Positions 34,561-43,513 of a stretch of 64,000 bases of DNA are shown here, one piece after another. The position numbers and the translations under genes were made by a program. Each line of letters opens with the position of its first letter. Position 1 is the stretch's first letter. Location of the stretch: assembly GCA_947474365.1 (NCBI GenBank), contig CANJIU010000003.1, positions 105,670 through 169,669 of the forward strand, read 5' to 3'. The notes below the pieces were generated by a model, which was not told the origin of the DNA, did not search any database, and saw nothing but the letters and a program-made list of their open reading frames with translations. Origin of the DNA: Opitutia bacterium (GTDB taxonomy: Bacteria > Verrucomicrobiota > Verrucomicrobiia > Opitutales > Opitutaceae).

Positions 34561-36264
34561 ATGACGCCGTCAAACACCGAAGCCACCCGACCGCCCGCGC
34601 CCTGGCGGCGCGATCTCTTGTGGCTGCTGGTCTCATTCGGAGCCCTCTATTTTCTGATGCTGGGTCGGCTGCCGCTGGCCAATCCCGACGAAAGCCGCTA
34701 TGCGGATATTCCGCGCGAGATGCTTGCGCGGGGCGACTGGGTTACTCCCCGGCTCAACGACGTCCCGTATTTCGAAAAGCCGCCGCTGGTTTATTGGACG
34801 GTTGGAATTTCCCGGTTGCTGTTCGGACCCGGTGAGGCGGCCGCCCGCCTGACGCCGGCGTTGTTCGGATTGGGCGGCCTGCTGCTGACCTATGCGGCGG
34901 GGCGGCGGCTGTTCGATCGCGAAACCGGCCTAGCTTCGGCCGTCATCCTGGGGACGTCGTTGCTGTACTTCGTGCTGTCGCGGATTCTGCTGCTCGACAT
35001 GGCGTTGTCGGTCCTGATGAGCGCGACGCTGTTTTGCTTCATCCTCGGGGTGCGCGAACCGCCCGGGCCGCGGCGGCGCTGGTTTTTCTACGGGCTTTAT
35101 GCGAGCGCTGCGCTCGCGACCCTCGCCAAGGGACTGATCGGTTTCATGGTCTCCGGCGGCGTCATGTTTTTTTGGCTCCTCATCTTCAACGAATGGCGCC
35201 GCTTGCGGCCGCTTCATCTGCCGAGCGGGATCCTGTTGTTTCTGGCAATCGCGGCGCCGTGGCACCTGCTAGCCGCGCAACGCAACCCTGGCTGGGCGCA
35301 GTTCTACTTTGTCCATGAACACTGGGAACGGTTCACCACGACGACCCACAATCGCGCGGCACCCTTCTGGTATTTTGTCCCCGTCGTTTTGCTCGGCTTT
35401 TTTCCCTGGATTGGATTTGTCGGCGGAGCGATTCGCGAGGCGGTGGCCGGAGGGTGGGCGCGCCGGAAGGAGAACGCCGACGCCTGGTTTCTGGTCACCT
35501 GGATCGTTTTCATTTTCCTGTTTTTCTCCAAGTCGCAGTCAAAGCTCATCCCCTACATCCTGCCCATCTTTCCGCCGCTGGCCGTGCTGACCGGGCGTTG
35601 GCTGGCGCAACGCTGGCGCGAAAAGGCCGGGGCCAGGCTTCGCTTCGGGCTCGGTTTTTTTGTCTTCTTCTGCGGCCTGTTGGGTGTGGCGCTCATCATC
35701 GCGGTGATGAAGCCGGGTGTAATCTCAGATCCCGTCGTCGCGGCCGCGTTGAAGCCCTACGCGTTTGTGATGGCCGCGCAACTCATGCTTGGAGGTGTCT
35801 GCGCCCACTGGTTCACGCGAAACAAAGGTGTGGCGGCGGGCGTGGCGACGATGGCGGCGACGATCGTCGGATTCATCGTCGTCCTGCTGCTCGCTTCGCC
35901 CAGTCTTGACCGGCCCAGCACCCGAAGTCTGGCGGAGGTCGCGCGCGAACGGATGCGGCCGGAGGATCGAGTTTACCACTACTGGGCGTTTTTTCACGAT
36001 TTCGTCTACTACAGTGGCCGCTCCGTCGGGGTCGTGAGTTACACCGACGAGTTGGAGGTGCAGTTCCTCGAACCGGCCGAGCGGGCGGCGCGTTTCATCG
36101 ATGATGCCGAGCTCCGTCGGCAATGGACCGGCCCGGGTCGCGTCTGGCTGGTCTTGCGCAAACGCGATCAGCGGCGACCGAATTCCATCTTCGCCGATGG
36201 GACGTTCCGTTATCATTTGATCGCCGAGACGACCGACCACAATTTGCTCAGCAACCAGCCCTGA
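34561..36264 (+). CDS. arnT: ArnT-type undecaprenyl-phosphate-aminoarabinose:lipid A transferase
   Basis: 567 residues from ATG 34561; the upstream open frame is antisense to holA. A GT-C (PMT/GT83) membrane enzyme with about 11-12 hydrophobic segments. The first periplasmic loop has NPDESRYADIPREMLARGDW and VTPRLNDVPYFEKPPLVYW, matching the ArnT/PMT catalytic loop with conserved acidic residues. ArnT moves L-Ara4N from undecaprenyl phosphate to lipid A phosphates, reducing negative charge and giving resistance to cationic peptides. Genes for the rest of that pathway follow (arnB, arnC, split arnA, arnD), which supports this acceptor over protein mannosylation. Confidence 0.87.
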   Translation: MTPSNTEATRPPAPWRRDLLWLLVSFGALYFLMLGRLPLANPDESRYADIPREMLARGDWVTPRLNDVPYFEKPPLVYWTVGISRLLFGPGEAAARLTPALFGLGGLLLTYAAGRRLFDRETGLASAVILGTSLLYFVLSRILLLDMALSVLMSATLFCFILGVREPPGPRRRWFFYGLYASAALATLAKGLIGFMVSGGVMFFWLLIFNEWRRLRPLHLPSGILLFLAIAAPWHLLAAQRNPGWAQFYFVHEHWERFTTTTHNRAAPFWYFVPVVLLGFFPWIGFVGGAIREAVAGGWARRKENADAWFLVTWIVFIFLFFSKSQSKLIPYILPIFPPLAVLTGRWLAQRWREKAGARLRFGLGFFVFFCGLLGVALIIAVMKPGVISDPVVAAALKPYAFVMAAQLMLGGVCAHWFTRNKGVAAGVATMAATIVGFIVVLLLASPSLDRPSTRSLAEVARERMRPEDRVYHYWAFFHDFVYYSGRSVGVVSYTDELEVQFLEPAERAARFIDDAELRRQWTGPGRVWLVLRKRDQRRPNSIFADGTFRYHLIAETTDHNLLSNQP

Positions 36265-36265
36265 A

Positions 36266-37411
36266 ATGTCCTCTCCTTACCTTCCGCTCACGCGGCCCAC
36301 GATCGATGATGCGACGATTGCCGGAGTCGGGGAAGTGCTCCGCTCCGGCTGGATCACGTCGGGTCCGAACGTGAAGGAACTGGAGTCCAAGCTCTCCGCG
36401 GCGTGCGGCGGACGGCCCGTGCGCGTGTTCAACTCCGGCACCTGCACGATGGAGATCGCGCTCCGCATCGCCGGAATTGGCCCGGGGCACGAGGTCATCA
36501 CGACGCCGCTCTCGTGGGTCGCGACCAGCAACGTCATCCTCGAGGTCGGCGCCCGGCCGGTCTTTGTCGACATCGATCCCGTGAGCCGGAACATCGACCT
36601 GGAGCGAGTTGAGGCCGCCATCACGCCAGCGACGCGGGCGATCCTGCCGGTCGATTTGGCGGGCCTACCGGTCGATCGCGACCGGCTCTACGCCATCGCG
36701 AAAAAACACGGACTCCGCGTGATCGAGGACGCCGCGCAGTCGTTCGGCAGCACCTGGAAGGGACGGCGGATCGGCGCGTGCGGCGACTTCGTTTCATTCA
36801 GTTTTCATCCGAACAAAAACATCACGACGATCGAGGGCGGTGCGTTGGTGATGAACGACGAACGCGAGGCCAAACTGGCCGAGCAGTATCGCCTGCAGGG
36901 TGTCGTCCGTTCCGGTTTTGACGGGATGGAGGTCGAGCTGGTCGGGGGAAAATTCAATCTCACCGACGTGGCGGCGCGGGTGGGGCTCGGGCAATTGCCG
37001 CATCTTGAGGAATTCAACGCGAAGCGTCGCGAGCTCGTCCGCGCGTATTTCGAATTGCTTGAGGTGCCTGCCGTGCTGGAACTGGGCTTGCAACTGCCTC
37101 CCGCGGATTTTTCGCAGACGAACTGGCACATGTTCCAAGTTGTGCTGCCGGAAGAACGTCTCACCCTTCGCCGGGCCGACGTCATGGCGAAACTGCATGC
37201 GGCCGGCATCGGCTCGGGCGTGCACTACCCGGCGATTCACCTCTTCGCGGTCTACCGTCGGCTGGGCTGGAAGGAAGGCGACGTGCCCATCGCCGAACGC
37301 GTCTGCCGGAATATTCTCACGCTGCCGTTGTTTCCGGCGATGACGCGCGGCGATGTCGCCCGTGTGGTTGAGAATCTCACGGCCATCCTTCAGGCTCACT
37401 GCCAATCATGA
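36266..37411 (+). CDS. arnB: ArnB-type UDP-4-amino-4-deoxy-L-arabinose aminotransferase (DegT/DnrJ/EryC1 family)
   Basis: 381 residues, matching E. coli ArnB (about 380). PLP aspartate aminotransferase fold: RVFNSGTCTMEIALRIAGIG, PGHEVITTPLSWVATSNVIL, GLRVIEDAAQSFGSTWKGR and FVSFSFHPNKNITTIEGG, where the lysine before NITT forms the PLP aldimine. It converts UDP-4-keto-pentose to UDP-L-Ara4N. The gene starts 1 base after the arnT stop and its end overlaps arnC by 4 bases (ATGA). Confidence 0.9.
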   Translation: MSSPYLPLTRPTIDDATIAGVGEVLRSGWITSGPNVKELESKLSAACGGRPVRVFNSGTCTMEIALRIAGIGPGHEVITTPLSWVATSNVILEVGARPVFVDIDPVSRNIDLERVEAAITPATRAILPVDLAGLPVDRDRLYAIAKKHGLRVIEDAAQSFGSTWKGRRIGACGDFVSFSFHPNKNITTIEGGALVMNDEREAKLAEQYRLQGVVRSGFDGMEVELVGGKFNLTDVAARVGLGQLPHLEEFNAKRRELVRAYFELLEVPAVLELGLQLPPADFSQTNWHMFQVVLPEERLTLRRADVMAKLHAAGIGSGVHYPAIHLFAVYRRLGWKEGDVPIAERVCRNILTLPLFPAMTRGDVARVVENLTAILQAHCQS

Positions 37412-38361
37412 GCGCGTCGCCCGCCGATCTTGTCCGGGTTTCGGTCGTCATCCCGGTTTATAACGAGGAGCTGAACTTGCCCGTGCTCTTTGCGCGGCTT
37501 TATCCCGTGCTCGATGCGCTCGGTCGCCGTTATGAGGTGATTTTCACCAACGACGGCAGCGCCGATCGCTCGATTGAGTTGCTACGGGCGCAACACGCCG
37601 CCCGGCCCGACGTCACCCGCGTGATCGATTTCAACGCCAACTACGGACAGCACATGGCGATCATGGCCGCTTTCGAGCGCGTGCGCGGCGAGATCATCGT
37701 GACGCTCGACGCGGATCTCCAGAACCCGCCCGAGGAGATTCCCAACCTGCTGGCGAAAATCGACGCCGGCCACGACTACGTGGGCGGCTACCGTCTTAAC
37801 CGGCAGGACTCGTTTTTTCGCACCTACGCCTCGCGGTTGATTAACTACGTGCGCGAGCATACGACGAACATCGAGATGACCGATCAGGGCTGCATGCTGC
37901 GCGCGTATCGCCGTCCCATCATCGACGCCATCGTGCAGAGCGGGGCGATTAACACCTTCATCCCGGCGCTGGCCTACAGTTTTTCCGGTAACCCGGCCGA
38001 GGTCGGCGTGAAGCACGAGGAGCGGCACGCGGGCGCGTCGAACTACTCTTTCTACCAGCTCATCCGGCTCAATTTCGATCTGATCACCGGATTCTCCCTG
38101 GCGCCGCTCCAGTACTTCACGATGTTCGCGATGGCCTGTTCCGCGGGGAGTTTCCTCCTGGTCCTCATCATCGCCTATCGACGGATTTTTTTGGGCGCGG
38201 AGGCCGAGGGGTTGTTCACCCTCTTCGGCATTCTGTTCTTTCTGATCAGCGTGACGATGGTCGGCATCGGTCTCATCGGCGAATACGTCGGCCGCACCTA
38301 TCAGGTGGTGCGCGCCCGCCAGCGCTATCACGTGCGGTCGATTTTGGAGACAAAAGGTTAG
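37408..38361 (+). CDS. arnC: ArnC-type undecaprenyl-phosphate 4-deoxy-4-formamido-L-arabinose transferase
   Basis: 317 residues, near E. coli ArnC (322). A GT2 glycosyltransferase: VSVVIPVYNEELNLPVLFAR, FTNDGSADRSIELLR, TLDADLQNPPEEIP (DxD-like acidic motif), MTDQGCMLRAYRRPI. Two C-terminal membrane helices follow (FTMFAMACSAGSFLLVLIIA and FTLFGILFFLISVTMVGIGL). It transfers Ara4FN to undecaprenyl phosphate on the cytoplasmic face. The gene overlaps arnB by 4 bases and converges on the Tricorn-like protease, overlapping its 3' end by 4 bases. Confidence 0.92.
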   Translation: MSASPADLVRVSVVIPVYNEELNLPVLFARLYPVLDALGRRYEVIFTNDGSADRSIELLRAQHAARPDVTRVIDFNANYGQHMAIMAAFERVRGEIIVTLDADLQNPPEEIPNLLAKIDAGHDYVGGYRLNRQDSFFRTYASRLINYVREHTTNIEMTDQGCMLRAYRRPIIDAIVQSGAINTFIPALAYSFSGNPAEVGVKHEERHAGASNYSFYQLIRLNFDLITGFSLAPLQYFTMFAMACSAGSFLLVLIIAYRRIFLGAEAEGLFTLFGILFFLISVTMVGIGLIGEYVGRTYQVVRARQRYHVRSILETKG

Positions 38362-41300
38362 GGCTTTTTGTCCGCGACGGGACGCTTGGTCGCTTCGGGC
38401 CGGTCGGTGGACTTGCGCAACACCGGCGTCGGGCGCTTTTTTTCCCCCTCCACGTCGCGGCTCAGCACCTCGACCGCTTTGGCCAGCTGCACGTCATCGG
38501 CCGCCGCGGTTTTCCCCGGCTTGGGCCAGACGATGTGATCGGGGACTGCCCCGTTCATCTCCATGTCTTCGCCGGTGTCCTTGAGGAACCAGCCCCGGGC
38601 GGGCAGGCGCAGGGTGCCCACGTCCATGATGTACCTCGCCCCAGTACTGACGACTCCGCCGGCGGTCGGCACTCCGACCAATTGGCCGCGTTTGAGCGTC
38701 TTGATCGCGTGACTGAAGATCTCGGCGTTGCTGAAACTGTTCTGATTGCAGATCACGACGATCGGTTTGGACCAGGTGGCGTAGACCTTGCGGTCCTGCG
38801 GATAACCGGGGCCGCCGCCGCGAGGTACGGTGATGGCGTGGACCGGTTGCGTCAGCGCCGTGAGCAGATGGTCCGCCGTGGAGCCGCCGCCGTTGTCGCG
38901 CACGTCGATGATCAGCCCTTCTTTGCCGACTCCGGCGGCATACAAATCTTGTTCGAATTGCAGGAAGCTCTCCTCGTTCATCGCCCGGACGTGCAGATAG
39001 CCGAGCTTCCCGTTGGACTGCGCCTCGACTGCGGCGCGGTTGTCACGGACCCATTTTGTATAAAGCAACGATCGGACGGTCACATACCGCGTCGTGCGAA
39101 CCGTCATGTCACGTACTGCGCCCCCCGCGTTGGCGACCCGGAGCCGGACGTCGCGGCCGGAGAGGCCGTTCAGAAGCGGGGCGAGATCGGTGGTCGGATC
39201 GACCGCGACGTCATCGACCAAAAGCACGGTCTCGCCGGCGACGAGTCCTTTTCCTTTGCGATCAGCCGGCCCGTCCGGAATGACATCACGCACCTTGAGC
39301 CCCGGCCCGCGGTGCGTGGGATCCCACCGCACCCCCAGGTGCGCGGTGACCGGACTCCATCCGCCTGCGGAAACTGTGGCGGCGGAACGCAGGCTGAACC
39401 CAAGGTGTGAACCGTTGAGTTCGCCCAACATGAGATTGATCACGGCGCCGAGGGTGATGGGGTCGGGAGTGGTGGCGGCGTCGAGGTACTTTCGCCGGAT
39501 TTCGTCCCAGTTCCGGTTGCCGAGTTGCTCGTCATACCAGGAGTCCCGCATCGTGCGCCATGCCTGGTCGAAGGCCGCGCGGTGTTTGGCCGCGAGGTCG
39601 ATCTCGTGCGTCGCGCGGAACGTGTAGCTCGTGACGCGGCCGGTGTCCGACACGCTGGCGGGAACGCCCCCGGTGTTTTCTGATCCTGCTCCCGACGGAT
39701 CGGGTGGGGTCGGGACGGGTGTAGCCGGCGGCGTTGTCGGTGGTGCGGCGGGTGGTGTGACTCGCGGCGTAGCCACTGGAACCGTACGGGGCCGGGTCGC
39801 ATCTCCTTGCGCGGGCCCCCGTGAACCTCCCATGCGCCAGACGATTTGATTGCCGGTCTCAAGCCAGCGGCCTTGGACGCCCGTCTCGGTGCAGAGGAGC
39901 TTGGGTTTCAAGTCCTCGGGGAAATCCACCGTGTACGTGCCGCGCCGGCCGTCGACCGTCGCGGTGAAGGCGATTTTCTTCGAATCCGGCGACCAGAGTA
40001 GATCGCGCTCGGTGGAGTTTGGGATCGAGATCCGGTGGACGCGTTCGTGGATCCGATCGAAGTCGATCTTCACCTCGGGCAATTTTTTCGTCCGCCGGGC
40101 GACCGGGGGCTTGGCTTCGGTGGTGGCATCTGCGCTTTCGGTGGTCGCTGGCGCGGAGTCTTCCTTGGCCGTGGTGGCGGTTCCGGGCCCTTTCTTGTCT
40201 GATCGGGCCGGTTCCTTCTTCCGGGACTTCGTCATCTTCTCGATCGCTTTCTCCAAGGTCCGGTCGCGTTTGTCCCGTGCCTCATCCTCGGCCCGCAGCC
40301 ACACGTAATAGATGTCGACTTCTTTTTCGACTCGGCGGCCGGTAAAGGCGATCGCGCGGCCGTCCGGGGACCAGGTGGGATTGGACTCGTTGTCGGGATG
40401 CCGGGAAATGTTCACTGGTGTGCCGGAACCGTCGGACGGCAGGAGCCAGATATCGCTGTTGAATTCGGCGTCCTCCATCGCGGCAACGAACCACTTGCCG
40501 TCGGGCGACCACTGGTACTGGGGTTTATTCCAGGATTTCAGGACAAGTTTGGCGCTGTCCTTGCCGGGTTCCATCGTCCAGAGGTCGCCGTTGCCCTTGA
40601 TGAAGGCGAGCCGCCGGCCATCCGGACTCCAATGTAGGTCCTGTTCCACGTCCGCGTCGTTGGTCAGCCGTGTGAGTTTGAAGTGGTCGTTGCGCCACCA
40701 ATAATCCTCCGGTCGTATCCGTTCCGCCTGCCACAGATCGCTCTGCCCGCCCTGGTCGCTGGCGAAGATGATCGCGTGCCCGTCGGGAGAGAATACCGGG
40801 TCGCGTTCCTCCTCCGGGGTGTGGGTGATCTGGCATGGCTCGCGCAGCACGGTGTCCATGACCCACAGATCGCCGCCGGCGATGAACGCCACTTCCAGTC
40901 CGTCGTCGGAAAACGTCACCTCGGTTGCCGTGGCCAGGATCCGCCGGTCCGTCCGCGGTGCCGCGGTCTCGGACTCGTCCCAGATTTCCAGTTTCGTCGG
41001 AGACGGGTCTCGGCCGACTTGCAGCCGGTAGAAGTCGAACAGATGCCGGAAGACGATGGTTTTTCCGTCGCGCGAGAGACACGGCGTGCTCACGGCATCA
41101 TCGTTGAATTTGGTCAGTTGGCTCTTTTTTCCGCCCGCCAGCTCATACTCCCAGAGGTTGAATGAGCCGCTGCGTGAGCTCACGAAATAGAATCCCTTGC
41201 CGTCGGGTCGCCAGCGGGGCGAACGCGCGCTGGTCGTTTCGGCGACAAGCTGGGTGAATGCCCCGGTGCCGGCGTCGTACAACCAAATCTGGCTCGCCTG

Positions 41301-41924
41301 CGAACCGCGGTATCCCTTGCGAAATGACGGTTCACCTTCGCGGACGAAGAGCAGGCGTTTTCCATCCGGGGCCAGGTCGCCCTGCCGGCCGTAGTCGTCA
41401 AACAACAATTGCTCGCTGGCCGGCATCCCCGCTTTCACCTGAAAGAAACGCTGGCCCGACCGCAGGTAATACGAAAAATCCCGCTCGGTGTTCACGAGCA
41501 GCGCGGAACCATCGGGATACCAGCCTTCCAGTGTGTAGCCTTCGCTATGGGAGGTGAGTTGCTCCGGAACGCCGCCCGATGCAGGCATCAGGAAGATCTG
41601 CGGCCCGGCCTGCCGATCGCTGAGAAAGGCGATGCGCGTCCCGTCAGGGGAAAAAGCTGGCGCCGTATCGCGGCCCGGATGCTGGGTGAGCATCTTGGCG
41701 GTGCCACCGGCGCTGGATACACTCCAGATGTCGCCACGCCAGGAAAACGCGAGCGTCTTGCCGTCGGGGGAGAGCGTCGGGTCCTGCGCCAGTTGGATGG
41801 GGGACTTTGCACCCAAATGGGCGATCGTCACCAGGAGGCCGAGGGCGAAACGAACGAAACCCGTGGTTCGAGCACCACCTTTGAATTGCGCACCAGGACA
41901 AATGGACCCGGGGGATTTGGTCAT
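38358..41924 (-). CDS. Exported Tricorn-like S41 peptidase with WD40/PD40 propellers
   Basis: 1188 residues, started at the ATG near 41924 with a signal segment FVRFALGLLVTIAHLGAKS. Residues about 40-330 and 340-560 carry TolB-type PD40 repeats (LSPDGKTLAFSWRGDIW, FSPDGTRIAFLSDR, WSPDGRAIAFTGRR). A low-complexity, Lys/Ala/Thr/Pro-rich linker follows, then more propeller-like sequence with a Pro/Thr-rich insert (about 735-775), a helical region, a PDZ-like segment (LKVRDVIPDGPADRKGKG) and the S41 core: EGLIIDVRDNGGGSTADHLL and IVVICNQNSFSNAEIFSHAI, with the nucleophile serine in NSFSNAE. Such proteins are thought to degrade peptides in the periplasm. It interrupts the arn genes in opposite orientation. 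Confidence 0.9.
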   Translation of the reverse strand: MTKSPGSICPGAQFKGGARTTGFVRFALGLLVTIAHLGAKSPIQLAQDPTLSPDGKTLAFSWRGDIWSVSSAGGTAKMLTQHPGRDTAPAFSPDGTRIAFLSDRQAGPQIFLMPASGGVPEQLTSHSEGYTLEGWYPDGSALLVNTERDFSYYLRSGQRFFQVKAGMPASEQLLFDDYGRQGDLAPDGKRLLFVREGEPSFRKGYRGSQASQIWLYDAGTGAFTQLVAETTSARSPRWRPDGKGFYFVSSRSGSFNLWEYELAGGKKSQLTKFNDDAVSTPCLSRDGKTIVFRHLFDFYRLQVGRDPSPTKLEIWDESETAAPRTDRRILATATEVTFSDDGLEVAFIAGGDLWVMDTVLREPCQITHTPEEERDPVFSPDGHAIIFASDQGGQSDLWQAERIRPEDYWWRNDHFKLTRLTNDADVEQDLHWSPDGRRLAFIKGNGDLWTMEPGKDSAKLVLKSWNKPQYQWSPDGKWFVAAMEDAEFNSDIWLLPSDGSGTPVNISRHPDNESNPTWSPDGRAIAFTGRRVEKEVDIYYVWLRAEDEARDKRDRTLEKAIEKMTKSRKKEPARSDKKGPGTATTAKEDSAPATTESADATTEAKPPVARRTKKLPEVKIDFDRIHERVHRISIPNSTERDLLWSPDSKKIAFTATVDGRRGTYTVDFPEDLKPKLLCTETGVQGRWLETGNQIVWRMGGSRGPAQGDATRPRTVPVATPRVTPPAAPPTTPPATPVPTPPDPSGAGSENTGGVPASVSDTGRVTSYTFRATHEIDLAAKHRAAFDQAWRTMRDSWYDEQLGNRNWDEIRRKYLDAATTPDPITLGAVINLMLGELNGSHLGFSLRSAATVSAGGWSPVTAHLGVRWDPTHRGPGLKVRDVIPDGPADRKGKGLVAGETVLLVDDVAVDPTTDLAPLLNGLSGRDVRLRVANAGGAVRDMTVRTTRYVTVRSLLYTKWVRDNRAAVEAQSNGKLGYLHVRAMNEESFLQFEQDLYAAGVGKEGLIIDVRDNGGGSTADHLLTALTQPVHAITVPRGGGPGYPQDRKVYATWSKPIVVICNQNSFSNAEIFSHAIKTLKRGQLVGVPTAGGVVSTGARYIMDVGTLRLPARGWFLKDTGEDMEMNGAVPDHIVWPKPGKTAAADDVQLAKAVEVLSRDVEGEKKRPTPVLRKSTDRPEATKRPVADKKP

Positions 41925-42095
41925 AAGGGAAAAAAGGTGGGAAGAATAGAAGGCCCAGCCGAACCGGATGTCCATCTTGCGCTGACGTGAGCGCGTTGCC
42001 GGTCCCCGCGTAGTTGTACCGATCTGACAATCGTAAGGTCCGCACGAGAGTGGAATTGAAAGGGCGGTCCGGATTCGGATAGTGCCATTTGTCCT

Positions 42096-42614
42096 GTGCT
42101 ACGACCTACCCAATCCCCAACACGGCGATGCCTTACCCTCCGCGGCTTCACGATCGTTGAGGTCATGGTGGTGGTGCTCATCATCAGCGTCCTCGCGATG
42201 GTGTCGGTTCCGGCGATCGATCGGGTGAAGCGCCGGGCCAAGACCGCGGTGATCGTTGGAGATTTCCGGACGTTTGCCGCTGCGTTTGACGGATACGCGC
42301 AGGAAGCCGGCACGTGGCCGGCGGATTCCGGGGCGGGAGTGTTCCCGGCGGTGATGGCTGGGCGGCTCAATGTCACCACGTGGCGGCGCACCACACCCAT
42401 GGGCGGGAAATACAATTGGGAGAGCAACCGGGTTCATTTTGGCGTGCGCTATCGTGCGGCGATTTCGATCACCGCCACCGCTGCGGCGCCGCTGGTCTTC
42501 GACCTGACGCAACTGCAGGAACTTGAGCAGGCAATCGACTCAACGTTCGACTGGTACGGTGGCTCGTTTCACTTGGGGTCGGGAAATATCCCGCTGTTCA
42601 TTGTCCAGCCATGA
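42096..42614 (+). CDS. Type IV pilin-like / pseudopilin protein
   Basis: 172 residues from GTG 42096. The prepilin N-terminus is textbook: a short basic leader, then LRG|FTIVEVMVVVLIISVLA with Gly at -1, Phe at +1 and Glu at +5, continuing into the hydrophobic helix. The C-terminal globular part (GYAQEAGTWPADSG, MGGKYNWESNR) resembles small major-pseudopilin-like proteins common in Verrucomicrobia and Planctomycetes. No prepilin peptidase or secretion ATPase gene is nearby, so it would rely on machinery encoded elsewhere. Its stop overlaps the next gene start by 4 bases. Confidence 0.88.
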   Translation: MLRPTQSPTRRCLTLRGFTIVEVMVVVLIISVLAMVSVPAIDRVKRRAKTAVIVGDFRTFAAAFDGYAQEAGTWPADSGAGVFPAVMAGRLNVTTWRRTTPMGGKYNWESNRVHFGVRYRAAISITATAAAPLVFDLTQLQELEQAIDSTFDWYGGSFHLGSGNIPLFIVQP

Positions 42615-43408
42615 GCGACGAGACTGTGTTCGCGGTGACTTTTCACCAACTTGCTCCGGATCTGAAGCGAGCCGGGGCGGAGTTTTCTGACTTTGACCGC
42701 TCGGGCGTCACCCTTGATCAGCTGCATGGACTGATCGAACGGCTCACCGTGCTGGCGCCGATCGTGCAGTATCCGGCGGAGCCTGAACTGCGCATCGTCG
42801 GCCCGCAGGGACGGTTCCTGGTTCAGGCGCGGAATGGCGAGATCCTCGTGAGCAGTTGGTCGACGCGGACCGCCGGAGCGAAACTTTCGCCAAAGCAAAT
42901 CGTCGCAATGATCATGGGGCTCGAGGAAGCCGGGGAATTGCCGCTTGGGCAGGTGGGAAACGCGACAACCGCCAGCCTGCCGCGCCGCTGGAAACTCCTG
43001 ATTCTTGCCCTCGCAGTCGCCGGTTCAAACGGCGTCACCGCCTGGTACCTGACCCGCCCGCCGCCGCCACCTCCTCGTGAGTTGTTTCCCGAACACCGGC
43101 TTCTGGCGCCTGAGCAGGCCGCGCGCGTTTTGACGGAATTTGCCGGTGACTTTGAGACGGGAGCGGGTGAGGGCGATCGGGGATTGACGATCTCCCCCGA
43201 CGGGAGCGTGCGCTGGATCGTGCGGGGAGCGGGCCGATCGATCACCGAGGAAACGAAACTGCATGCGCGAGCAGCGGAATCCGGCGGCCTCCTCGTGCTG
43301 GTGACCGATAATTTTGGGATGATAGAGATGAAGGATCCCGTCACGGTCGTCTATTTTCGCGACACCTATCGGCGCCAAAAAAAGCCGGACTCAAAACCGA
43401 CCAGATAA
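42611..43408 (+). CDS. Unrecognised single-pass membrane protein paired with the pilin-like gene
   Basis: 265 residues. A cytoplasmic N-terminal domain (about residues 1-125) is followed by one membrane segment (WKLLILALAVAGSNGVTAWYL), a PPPPPP stretch and a C-terminal, probably periplasmic, domain (about 155-265) with beta-rich sequence (RGLTISPDGSVRWIVRGAG). I do not recognise the family. Translational coupling to the pilin-like gene (ATGA overlap) suggests that the two products work together, for instance as an assembly or anchoring partner. Confidence 0.7.
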   Translation: MSDETVFAVTFHQLAPDLKRAGAEFSDFDRSGVTLDQLHGLIERLTVLAPIVQYPAEPELRIVGPQGRFLVQARNGEILVSSWSTRTAGAKLSPKQIVAMIMGLEEAGELPLGQVGNATTASLPRRWKLLILALAVAGSNGVTAWYLTRPPPPPPRELFPEHRLLAPEQAARVLTEFAGDFETGAGEGDRGLTISPDGSVRWIVRGAGRSITEETKLHARAAESGGLLVLVTDNFGMIEMKDPVTVVYFRDTYRRQKKPDSKPTR

Positions 43409-43469
43409 TGCGGCCGGTCGCGAGGTTTCGGCGCTCGCATTCCGACGGACGATTCGGCCAACTCAGGGC

Positions 43470-43502
43470 GACTGAGTCGTTCCGGGATGGAACGACTCAG
43501 TC
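43470..43502 (+). promoter_or_regulatory. Perfect 14 bp hairpin just upstream of the formyltransferase start
   Basis: GACTGAGTCGTTCC pairs perfectly with GGAACGACTCAGTC around a GGGAT loop, ending 11 bases before the ATG at 43514. No T tract follows, so it is not a standard terminator. It may control translation of the arnA formyltransferase or be a protein-binding palindrome. Confidence 0.75.
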
Positions 43503-43513
43503 ACGATCTTCCC

